Below, one piece after another: positions 1 to 5,967 of a DNA stretch of 10,846 bases. Both the position numbers and the translations under genes were made by a program. Position 1 is the first letter of the stretch, and each line of letters opens with the position of its first letter. The notes under the pieces are model-generated. The model was given only the letters and a program-made list of their open reading frames with translations, searched no databases and had not been told where the DNA came from. The stretch spans positions 1 through 10,846 of the forward strand of contig JBMUAQ010000075.1 of the NCBI GenBank assembly GCA_049454855.1, given 5' to 3'. The DNA is from UBA2093 sp049454855 (lineage in GTDB: Bacteria > Actinomycetota > Acidimicrobiia > Acidimicrobiales > Ilumatobacteraceae).

Positions 1-804
1 AGCGGCAACGAGCCCGTCGCCCTGATCGGTGTGGTGCCCCACGACGAGCAGCGGCAGGTCGACCGCTGTTGCCAGCGTGGCGACAGCCTCCTGTTCGGCG
101 TGCTGCCTGGTCGTGCAGTACTCCGCCGCGGTGCGCAGGTTTCCGGTGACGGTCGACGGCTCCACGGGTGACGGCTGGTGAACACCGTTCACCACGATCG
201 GCGACAGTGCGATGCCGAGATCGTCCACCAGGCTCGTCGCGGTCTCGATCGTCTCGCTGACCGGTGTCGCGGCGGGTCGGGTCACGAACATCACCCGTGC
301 CGCCGTCGGGTCGGCCAGCATCGCGAGGACATCGCTGGCCTGCTGTCCGACCGGACCGGCCGAGACGGTGCGGCCGAGCACTCGGGGCGTGCTGAGCAGG
401 TCGACCGCATGCCCGGCGGCTGGGCCGTCGACCACAATGAGGTCATGCGTGTCGTCACGCACCAGTTGCTTCAGCTTGCCCAGCACCAGCAGGTCGTCCA
501 TTCCGGGCGCGGTGCTGGCCACGAGGCTCACGATGCCGAGCCGCTCGAGCTGACGGGTGATGATCCCGAGGCCACGGCCCTGCAGGTACTCGGCGAGTGC
601 GCCGCCCGCGGTGAGGTGGAGACCGTCGACACCCCCTGAGATGCCCGTGGCCGGCCCCGTGTCGTCGATTCTCACGTGCAGCACTCTCATGTCGGCCCGT
701 GTGGCAACTGTCGCAAGGCCTGCGGACACCACCGATTTCCCGACACCGCCCTTCCCCGCAACAATGAACAGGCGGCTGGCGGAGAGAAATCGACGCGTGT
801 CCAT
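1..804 (-). CDS. ArsA/Get3-type ATPase, C-terminus cut by the window edge
   Basis: This is a P-loop ATPase of the ArsA/Get3 (MinD-like, deviant Walker A) family. The ATG at 804 opens MDTRRFLSASRLFIVAGKGG, and the deviant Walker A motif GKGGVGKS lies at about residues 17-24. Other landmarks are an EYLQGRGLG stretch, STAPGMDDLLVLGK, and a Walker-B-like VVDGPAAGH near residue 130. The EYL and APGxxDLLxLGK blocks recall the paired ArsA-like ATPases of actinobacteria (the Mycobacterium Rv3679/Rv3680 type) rather than true arsenite pumps. The usual DPAH switch after the second strand is absent; the matching stretch reads VRIDDTGPA. 268 residues are visible with no stop, so perhaps some tens of C-terminal residues are missing. 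No good Shine-Dalgarno is seen before the ATG and no in-frame start lies just upstream. Related family members handle tail-anchored proteins or metalloids; the substrate here is unknown. Confidence 0.85.
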   Translation of the reverse strand, partial: MDTRRFLSASRLFIVAGKGGVGKSVVSAGLATVATRADMRVLHVRIDDTGPATGISGGVDGLHLTAGGALAEYLQGRGLGIITRQLERLGIVSLVASTAPGMDDLLVLGKLKQLVRDDTHDLIVVDGPAAGHAVDLLSTPRVLGRTVSAGPVGQQASDVLAMLADPTAARVMFVTRPAATPVSETIETATSLVDDLGIALSPIVVNGVHQPSPVEPSTVTGNLRTAAEYCTTRQHAEQEAVATLATAVDLPLLVVGHHTDQGDGLVAA

Positions 805-849
805 GGGTTCTGCCCGTCGCCACCGGCCGTCCGATGCGAGGAGTGAGAA

Positions 850-2205
850 GTGAGGGTACGCCCGGTACTGAGGGTGATGTGCGGATTGGGGCTGGTTCTC
901 GCCGCAGGTCTGTCACTCATCTCACCCGCGCATGCATCCGGCCCGTCCGCCGACGGTGCCGCCGGGTCGCTCGCGCCGGTCGACGTGGTGGAGGTGTCGG
1001 GCCTCATCGACCGCATCGTGGCTGACTCCATCCGGGATTCCCTGATGCGGGCCCAGGGCAACGGCGCGCAGGCAGTCATCCTCCAGGTGAACACGCGTGG
1101 TGCCGTGATCGGCAGGGAGGGCATGGCCGGTCTGCTCGCCGACATCAAGAACTCCCCGACGCCGGTCGCCGTGTGGGTGGGCCCGAGCGGCTCCCGCCTC
1201 TACGGGCTCCCCGCGCAGATGGCAGCGGTCGCCGACGTTGCCGCGATGGCACCGGGCACGCGCATCGGTCGCTCCGGGACGCCGCTGACCGTGGACGGGG
1301 AGCAGGTCACGTTCGGCACGGCGGACCCCGTGCTGCGTTCGGGCACGCTCGGCTTCCTGGAGGCGAGGGAACAGAAGGTCCTCCGGTACGCGGGCAGCGA
1401 CGAGGGTGTCCCCGTGCTGCGCAACATGCTGCTGGCGATGGACGGACTGACTGTGAAGGGCCGCACGCTCGACACCGTGTATGACAGCATCGGCACCTCG
1501 GGACAGGTGGACCGCGCCGCCACCACCGCGCGCTTCTTCAAGCTCGGGCTCGTTCCGCGGCTGTTCCACACGGTGTCCTCACCGCCGTCGGCGTACCTCC
1601 TGGCCACGGTCGGGCTCGCCCTCCTCCTGTTCGAGTTCTTCACTGCGGGCATCGGTGTGGCGGGGCTCGTGGGTGCGGTCACCCTGTTGCTCGGCACCGC
1701 CGGCCTCGGCTCGCTGCCGGTGAACGGCGTGGCGCTCACCTTGTTCGTGCTCGCGTTCGTCGCATTCGCAGTGGACGTGCAGGTCGGGGTGCCGCGCTTC
1801 TGGACTGCTGCCGGGATGGTGCTGTACACGGTGAGTTCGTTCACCCTGTTCGGTTCGGTCGACGGCACCAATCTGCGCCCGGGTTGGCTCACTCTCGCCA
1901 CCTGCATCATCGGTGTGGCCCTCACCTACGTGGTGGGCATGCCGTCGATGACCCGCACCCGTTTCGCCACCCCCACGATCGGTCGTGACAACCTCGTCGG
2001 GCGCACGGGCACCGCCGTGGGTGCCATCGAGCCCGACGGTGTGGCACTCGTGAACGGCGCGCGGTGGCGCGCACGCGTGAACAGGTCCACCCCGCTCGCC
2101 GACGAGGCGCCGCTGCGGGTGGTCGGCATCGACGGCATCACCCTCGAGGTGGAGCCGCTCGAGGGCGGGGCGCGCGACTACCGCGAGATGCGCAACAAGA
2201 ACTGA
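850..2205 (+). CDS. NfeD-like membrane protein, ClpP-class fold, probably protease-dead
   Basis: This 451-residue protein has the layout of long NfeD proteins. It has a signal peptide (about 1-29, ending AHA), a ClpP/SppA-like periplasmic domain (about 43-225), a cluster of four or five hydrophobic segments (about 247-365) and a C-terminal OB-fold NfeD domain (about 382-437, VGRTGTAVGAI onward). Family members cut membrane or stomatin-partner proteins with a Ser-Lys dyad. Here the block before AMAPGTRIG reads GPSGSRLYGLP, where the family has roughly PSGARAASAG, so the nucleophile position is Gly119. The DTPGG-like motif is also degraded (VNTRGAVIG, about 90-98). I infer a non-proteolytic scaffold. 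The GTG start is supported by the Shine-Dalgarno AGGAG at 839-843, six bases upstream. No stomatin-like (SPFH) partner gene lies beside it in the window. The gene is divergent from the ArsA-type ATPase gene across 45 bases. Confidence 0.85.
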   Translation: MRVRPVLRVMCGLGLVLAAGLSLISPAHASGPSADGAAGSLAPVDVVEVSGLIDRIVADSIRDSLMRAQGNGAQAVILQVNTRGAVIGREGMAGLLADIKNSPTPVAVWVGPSGSRLYGLPAQMAAVADVAAMAPGTRIGRSGTPLTVDGEQVTFGTADPVLRSGTLGFLEAREQKVLRYAGSDEGVPVLRNMLLAMDGLTVKGRTLDTVYDSIGTSGQVDRAATTARFFKLGLVPRLFHTVSSPPSAYLLATVGLALLLFEFFTAGIGVAGLVGAVTLLLGTAGLGSLPVNGVALTLFVLAFVAFAVDVQVGVPRFWTAAGMVLYTVSSFTLFGSVDGTNLRPGWLTLATCIIGVALTYVVGMPSMTRTRFATPTIGRDNLVGRTGTAVGAIEPDGVALVNGARWRARVNRSTPLADEAPLRVVGIDGITLEVEPLEGGARDYREMRNKN

Positions 2206-2230
2206 CGGGGATCCCCCGGCTTCTTTCCCC
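2206..2230 (+). terminator. Possible weak hairpin terminator after the NfeD-like gene
   Basis: Immediately after the stop codon, CGGGG (2206-2210) and CCCCG (2214-2218) can pair around a 3-base loop. A pyrimidine-rich GCTTCTTTCC follows. The stem is short and the T tract is broken, so this may only attenuate transcription into the Nudix gene. Confidence 0.25.
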
Positions 2231-2245
2231 CCGACCGCTGCGTCG

Positions 2246-2251
2246 TAGGGT
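2246..2251 (+). promoter_or_regulatory. Possible -10 box for the Nudix gene
   Basis: TAGGGT fits the TANNNT actinobacterial -10 pattern. It would start a transcript near 2258, leaving about 13 bases that carry the AGGGGG Shine-Dalgarno ahead of the ATG at 2271. No clear -35 is seen. The gene may equally be read through from the NfeD-like gene. Confidence 0.3.
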
Positions 2252-2270
2252 GGCACGAAGGGGGTCCATC

Positions 2271-3119
2271 ATGAGCAACAACTCCGCAGCCGCGGCACAG
2301 GGCGAGCCGTTCGACCCCGACAAGGTCCCCGTGAAGCCCGCGGCCACCGTGCTGCTCGTGCGCGACGGTGATGACGGCCTCGAGGTGTTCATGCTGCGGC
2401 GCACATTCACCGCGGCGTTCGCGAGCGGCATGTTCGTGTTTCCCGGCGGCAAGGTGGACGAGGTGGATGCCTCCACCGAGATCGGCGACATCTGCGAGGG
2501 TCTCACCGACGAGAGGGCCAGCAGTCTGCTCGGCATCCCCAGGGGCGGACTCGCGTACTGGGTGGCCTCCATCCGGGAGTGCTTCGAGGAGGCCGGTGTG
2601 CTGCTTGCGCACCACCGTGACACCGGTGAGGTGGTGAGGTTCGATGACCCGTCGGTCGCCGACAGGTTCGAGCGCGAGCGGGAGAACATCCACGACGGCT
2701 CACTGGCCCTGCTCGACCTCTGCCGGCGCGAGAACCTTCACCTGTCCACGCACAACATCCATTACGTGAGCCACTGGATAACCCCCAGGGGCGAACGCCG
2801 TCGGTTCGACACACGCTTCTTCGTCGCGCGTGCCCCGGAGAAGCAGGAACCCCTGCATGACGACGGCGAGACCATCGAGAGCATGTGGATCAGCCCGCAC
2901 GAGGCGATACGCCGTCACAGGGAAGGTGATCTCATGCTGATGCCGCCGACACTCGCGAACATCGAGTTCATCGCCGCGCACGACAATGCAGATGCCGTGA
3001 TCGAGGCAGCGGCGAAGGTGGGCACCCCCACCACGATCCTGCCGAAGCTGAAGGTGGACAAGGACGGCCGCGTGCTCGGCATCGCGATGCCGGGCGATGC
3101 CGACTACGACTCGCTCTGA
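2271..3119 (+). CDS. Nudix hydrolase, NUDT19-like with a split Nudix box
   Basis: This 282-residue Nudix hydrolase should cleave a nucleoside-diphosphate-linked compound (NDP-X), such as CoA or a nucleotide sugar, in the cytoplasm. The first half of the Nudix box is FPGGKVDEVD (about 57-66). The second half is RECFEEAGV (102-110), which carries the metal-binding glutamates. Between them lie about 28 residues more than the canonical GX5EX7REUXEEXGU spacing. A similar insertion marks the NUDT19/RP2 group of CoA diphosphatases, so that is the best subfamily guess; the substrate is not provable here. The ATG at 2271 is chosen over in-frame starts inside the NfeD-like gene because AGGGGG lies just upstream and the protein then has the family length. 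Its last 16 bases overlap the 3' end of mrp on the other strand. Confidence 0.88.
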   Translation: MSNNSAAAAQGEPFDPDKVPVKPAATVLLVRDGDDGLEVFMLRRTFTAAFASGMFVFPGGKVDEVDASTEIGDICEGLTDERASSLLGIPRGGLAYWVASIRECFEEAGVLLAHHRDTGEVVRFDDPSVADRFERERENIHDGSLALLDLCRRENLHLSTHNIHYVSHWITPRGERRRFDTRFFVARAPEKQEPLHDDGETIESMWISPHEAIRRHREGDLMLMPPTLANIEFIAAHDNADAVIEAAAKVGTPTTILPKLKVDKDGRVLGIAMPGDADYDSL

Positions 3120-4294
3120 CGCCGCCTCACCGACACCGCCACGTCCGGGCCGCGTGCACTGCACGACGCCATGTCGTCGAACGTGGGTGTCTCGGCAATG
3201 ATGCGGTCGGCAATCGAGGCGAACACCGCGGCCGCCGCACCGGCGCCCGAGAGGCTCACGGGTTCCCCGGCATCGCTGCCTGCTGCCACCGTGGGCTCGA
3301 TCGGCACCTGACCGAGAAGTTCGACACCGATCTCGTCGGCGAGTGACCGGCCACCGCCCGCACCGAAGAGCGGGTACGACTCACCGTGGTCGCAGGTGAA
3401 CGTGCTCATGTTCTCGATGACACCGGCGACCCGCAGGAAGCTGCGCCGCGCCATGTCGGCCGCACGGATGGCCACTTTCTGCGCGCTCACGGCAGGCGTG
3501 GTGACAATCAGGAGGTCGGTGCGCGGCAGCATGCGCGCGAGACCCATCTGCACGTCACCGGTGCCGGGCGGCATGTCGATCAGCAGGTAATCGATGTCGC
3601 CCCAGTGCACGTCGTTCAGGAACTGCTCGACCGCCTTCGTGAGCATGAGGCCGCGCCACATCAGCGCGGTTCCCTCGTCCTCCACCAGCATCCCGGTGGA
3701 CACCACGCGCAGCACCCCCTTGCCGACATGACGTTCGTTCGGGATGATCGCCGGCTTGTCGCGGCCCTCCACACGCTGGGCCTCGAGACGGTCGGGCATG
3801 TTCAGCATGCGCGGCACGGAGAAGCCCCAGATGTCGGCGTCCAGCACGCCGACGGTGTGGCCGCGGGCGGCGATCGCGGCGGCGAGGTTCACGGTGACCG
3901 AGCTCTTGCCCACGCCTCCCTTGCCGCTGGCCACCGCGATCACCCGTGCGGTCTCGGGAACGGCGGTGGGCGAGGCATTCTCGCGGGCATTCCAGCGGGC
4001 CCGCGTCATCACGGCCGACCGCTCATCGGCGGTCATCTCGCCCCAGTCGATCTTCACCTTCGTGACCCAGGGGTGCACCTCCAGCCGGCTGCGGATGTCC
4101 TTCTGGATCTGGGCCCGCAGCGGGCACCCGCGGATCGTGAGCTTGACCCCGATCGTGACGATCCCGTCGGCGAGGGTGACCCCGTCGACCATCCCGAGGT
4201 CGACGATGTTGGAGCCGAGTTCGGGGTCAATCACGGCGCGCAGCAGGTTGCGGACGTCGTCCTCGGTGGGGGCCACGGGGGTGCGGTCGCTCAC
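3104..4294 (-). CDS. mrp: Mrp/ApbC (NBP35-type) Fe-S cluster carrier ATPase
   Basis: This 396-residue cytoplasmic protein assembles and delivers Fe-S clusters. The N-terminal MIP18/DUF59 domain (about 10-85) keeps its conserved cysteine in GCPLRAQI (Cys57). The P-loop ATPase domain starts at about 117, with deviant Walker A GKGGVGKS (124-131), LDADIWGFSVP (151-161) and DMPPGTGDVQ (240-249). The ENMS block reads ENMSTFTCDHGESYPLFG: only one cysteine (Cys301) remains of the CxxC that usually bridges a cluster between two subunits. The tail MASCSARG (about 375-382) resembles the MAGCSAR ending of actinobacterial Mrp proteins, so the C-terminus looks intact. The start is GTG with no Shine-Dalgarno, but TACACT lies seven bases upstream, consistent with a leaderless message. 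A second in-frame GTG six codons on is possible. The gene is divergent from the IscA-type carrier gene, which has a related job. Confidence 0.93.
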   Translation of the reverse strand: MSDRTPVAPTEDDVRNLLRAVIDPELGSNIVDLGMVDGVTLADGIVTIGVKLTIRGCPLRAQIQKDIRSRLEVHPWVTKVKIDWGEMTADERSAVMTRARWNARENASPTAVPETARVIAVASGKGGVGKSSVTVNLAAAIAARGHTVGVLDADIWGFSVPRMLNMPDRLEAQRVEGRDKPAIIPNERHVGKGVLRVVSTGMLVEDEGTALMWRGLMLTKAVEQFLNDVHWGDIDYLLIDMPPGTGDVQMGLARMLPRTDLLIVTTPAVSAQKVAIRAADMARRSFLRVAGVIENMSTFTCDHGESYPLFGAGGGRSLADEIGVELLGQVPIEPTVAAGSDAGEPVSLSGAGAAAAVFASIADRIIAETPTFDDMASCSARGPDVAVSVRRRQSES

Positions 4295-4301
4295 GCGGGG
4301 A

Positions 4302-4307
4302 AGTGTA
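4302..4307 (-). promoter_or_regulatory. -10 box for a leaderless mrp transcript
   Basis: Read on the minus strand this is TACACT, a TANNNT -10 element, with seven bases between it and the GTG of mrp at 4294. A start site at that distance would begin the mRNA at or next to the start codon. No convincing -35 is seen. It lies between mrp and the plus-strand promoter of the IscA-type gene. Confidence 0.5.
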
Positions 4308-4315
4308 CGGCGCAG

Positions 4316-4343
4316 TTGACCCCCCTCGTCCCGGCCCTACAAT
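4316..4343 (+). promoter_or_regulatory. Promoter of the IscA-type gene (leaderless)
   Basis: TTGACC (4316-4321) and TACAAT (4338-4343) are separated by 16 bases and match sigma70-type -35 and -10 elements closely. Only six bases separate the -10 from the ATG at 4350, so the transcript should begin at or next to the start codon. There is no room for a Shine-Dalgarno. This is the clearest promoter in the window. Confidence 0.75.
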
Positions 4344-4349
4344 GACCCC

Positions 4350-4670
4350 ATGATCACCCTCACCGAGAACGCCGCGTCCAAGGTTGCCGAGCTCATCAAG
4401 GAGGAGGGGGCCGACAACCTGGCCCTCCGCGTGTCGGTGAAGTCCGGGGGATGTTCCGGCTTCACCTACGACATGTACTTCGACTCCGAGATCACCACCG
4501 ACGACAACGTGCAGGAGTTCGCCGGCGTGAAGGTCGTCGTCGACGCAGTGTCCGCGCCGATGCTCGCGGGTGCCAGCCTCGACTGGAAGGACGGCCTCAC
4601 CCAGGCCGGGTTCGCCATCACGAACCCCAACGCCCAGCGCTCATGCGGCTGCGGCAAGTCGTTCTGCTGA
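4350..4670 (+). CDS. IscA/ErpA-type (HesB family) Fe-S cluster carrier
   Basis: This 106-residue A-type carrier receives Fe-S clusters and passes them to apoproteins. It covers the full family domain. The three conserved cysteines are present: Cys35 in SGGCSGFTY, and Cys99 and Cys101 in SCGCGKSF near the C-terminus. An extra terminal Cys106 follows. The length and the MITLTENAASK opening fit ErpA or IscA; sequence alone does not separate them, although ErpA is the usual type in actinobacteria. It appears to be a single-gene transcript from a strong leaderless promoter. It lies head to head with mrp, which acts in the same pathway, and its stop is one base from the stop of the lipoprotein gene on the other strand. 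Confidence 0.93.
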   Translation: MITLTENAASKVAELIKEEGADNLALRVSVKSGGCSGFTYDMYFDSEITTDDNVQEFAGVKVVVDAVSAPMLAGASLDWKDGLTQAGFAITNPNAQRSCGCGKSFC

Positions 4671-4671
4671 A

Positions 4672-5562
4672 TCAGAGCGACGAGAGAACGCTGCGGATCT
4701 CCGCGGCATCGAACACGCCGTCGAGCCTGTGCGTCACCGTGCCCGAGGCGTCCGCCACGAAGAGAATCGGCTCGAACTGCAGCTTGTAGGCCTCCACCGC
4801 CGGGGCTAGCAGCGTTCCCGACCTGTCCCGGTACACCTCGGCGTGAACGACCGTGACGTCGCCGAACGACGACGCCTCCTTCATGAGGCCGGTGAGTGCC
4901 GGTGCGCATGTTCCGGTCTTGCAGTGCGCGGGTGTGCCCACGAGATAGGCAATGGGCTTCCCGGCGGCGAGCGCATCGGTGAGCGTGACCGAGTGGAACG
5001 GACACGGTCCGGGCGTGAGCGTGCACACGGGCTCGACACCGCGCGCATCCTCCGTTGTTGGGGTGTCGAACGGCGGCAGCTTCCCGCCGACGTACGGCAT
5101 CTGCACCGATGCCGCCTCGAGAACCTGGAACGCCCCACCGTCAGGCGAACCACCCTCGACCACGAGGCTGTAGGTGCCCGGTGTGTCGACACGCACCACG
5201 AACGGCCAGTAGGGGTACTCGAACTCCGTGCCGTGCTTCTCCGCGGTGACCGACTCCACCACCGTCTTGCCGGAGATGAGGTCCTTGACGCTTGCTGTCA
5301 GTGTGCCGAACCGCGCGGTGCCGTCGTTGTCGAGGATGCCCTGCTGGTTCGCGAGCGAGATCGGCAGGCGCACGTCCCCGGGCACGAGACCCGAGTTCGA
5401 GAATCGCTGCACCACTGCGAGCTGCTCGTCGGCCGAGCCGCCGCCGTTCCCGCCACCGCACGCGGCGAGCACCACCGCGCCACCGGCTGCGGCGGACATG
5501 GCGAGGAACCTGCGCCGGCTCACGGGGTGACGTCCGTACGGGGGGTTCATGGATGGGGGCAC
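4672..5562 (-). CDS. Tat-type lipoprotein with a C-terminal thioredoxin-like domain
   Basis: This protein of about 296 residues has a twin-arginine signal (SRRRFLAMSAAAGG, about 15-28) ending in a lipobox, LAAC. Cys35 would therefore be lipidated and the protein anchored outside the membrane. A Gly-rich spacer is followed by a beta-rich domain (about 45-150, including GTYSLVVEGG). The C-terminal half (about 175-296) looks like a thioredoxin fold: a strand KPIAYLVGTPAHC, a cysteine pair in CKTGTC (Cys214/Cys219), VTVVHAEVYRD, and FEPILFVADASGTVTHRLDG with the proline loop. A second pair, CTLTPGPC (Cys180/Cys187), lies just before. The spacing is CX4C rather than CX2C, so thiol exchange or metal (perhaps copper) binding are both possible. 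The start is uncertain: GTG 5562 has a -10 six bases away, while ATG 5550, GTG 5523 and ATG 5583 are alternatives. Confidence 0.8.
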   Translation of the reverse strand: MPPSMNPPYGRHPVSRRRFLAMSAAAGGAVVLAACGGGNGGGSADEQLAVVQRFSNSGLVPGDVRLPISLANQQGILDNDGTARFGTLTASVKDLISGKTVVESVTAEKHGTEFEYPYWPFVVRVDTPGTYSLVVEGGSPDGGAFQVLEAASVQMPYVGGKLPPFDTPTTEDARGVEPVCTLTPGPCPFHSVTLTDALAAGKPIAYLVGTPAHCKTGTCAPALTGLMKEASSFGDVTVVHAEVYRDRSGTLLAPAVEAYKLQFEPILFVADASGTVTHRLDGVFDAAEIRSVLSSL

Positions 5563-5568
5563 CCGCAA

Positions 5569-5574
5569 ATGGTA
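5569..5574 (-). promoter_or_regulatory. -10 box for the lipoprotein gene, probably leaderless
   Basis: On the minus strand this reads TACCAT (TANNNT) and is followed by six bases and then a GTG at 5562 in frame with the lipoprotein. If used, it fixes GTG 5562 as the start; otherwise it would leave about an 11-base leader before ATG 5550. No -35 is recognised. Confidence 0.4.
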
Positions 5575-5593
5575 GGTCGGCACCGGGTTCCCC

Positions 5594-5599
5594 TAGTGT
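5594..5599 (+). promoter_or_regulatory. -10 box for ridA, probably leaderless
   Basis: TAGTGT fits TANNNT and lies seven bases before the ridA ATG at 5607. There is no Shine-Dalgarno in that gap apart from a short GGGG. It sits in the 44-base space shared with the divergent lipoprotein gene. No -35 is recognised. Confidence 0.45.
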
Positions 5600-5606
5600 T
5601 CGGGGC

Positions 5607-5963
5607 ATGGCACAACCCGCAGTCGGCCCGTACACACCGGTGGTGAGGGCAGGTGACTGGATCATCGTGTCCGGCCAGCTCGGCATCGTCGACGGAAAGA
5701 TCGTGGAGGGCGGCGTGAAGGCCCAGACCGCGAAGGCCGTCGAGAACCTGAAGGCGCAGCTCGCCACCATGGATGCAACGCTCGCTGACATCGCAAAGAC
5801 CCTGTGCTTCCTCACCGACATGGACACCTTCGCCGAGTTCAACGAGGCATATGTCGCCGGGTTCGACGGCGCACGGCCCGCAAGGAGCACCATCGGCGTG
5901 GCCGCCCTGCCCTTCGGCGGGAATGTCGAGATCGAGGCGTGGGCCTACAAGCCGCTACGGTGA
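5607..5963 (+). CDS. ridA: RidA family enamine/imine deaminase
   Basis: This 118-residue protein spans the whole RidA (YjgF/YER057c/UK114) fold and should act as a trimer in the cytoplasm. RidA hydrolyses reactive 2-aminoacrylate and similar imines released by PLP enzymes, which protects those enzymes. Key positions are visible: Tyr9 in GPYTPVV, the SGQLG loop (22-26), Arg93 in PARSTIGVAALP (the carboxylate-binding arginine of active RidA) and Glu110 in VEIEAWA. With the arginine present, deaminase activity is expected. ATG 5607 is chosen because it gives the normal family start; the reading frame stays open upstream with no family similarity. It appears to lead a run of four same-strand genes that includes a PLP decarboxylase two genes down, a plausible source of imine by-products. 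Confidence 0.92.
   Translation: MAQPAVGPYTPVVRAGDWIIVSGQLGIVDGKIVEGGVKAQTAKAVENLKAQLATMDATLADIAKTLCFLTDMDTFAEFNEAYVAGFDGARPARSTIGVAALPFGGNVEIEAWAYKPLR
5956..5961 (+). promoter_or_regulatory. Possible internal -10 box before the small membrane protein gene
   Basis: TACGGT overlaps the end of ridA (its last T is the first base of the stop codon) and lies six bases before the ATG at 5968. It could give a second, leaderless transcript for the small protein and the genes after it. The match to TANNNT may be chance inside coding sequence. Confidence 0.3.
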
Positions 5964-5967
5964 CGAC

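Noticed and set aside
2064..2270. Extension of the Nudix protein upstream into the NfeD-like gene
   Set aside because: The added residues are Arg-rich shadow sequence from another frame. A good Shine-Dalgarno precedes the ATG at 2271.
3386..4345. A 319-codon open frame on the plus strand, antisense to mrp
   Set aside because: Its product is His-, Arg- and Gly-rich without any family block, as expected for an antisense frame of a GC-rich gene. The minus strand encodes an unmistakable Mrp.
4843..5646. A 267-codon plus-strand frame across the lipoprotein gene and the start of ridA
   Set aside because: It overlaps two recognisable genes and the divergent promoter region, and its product lacks any domain-like pattern.
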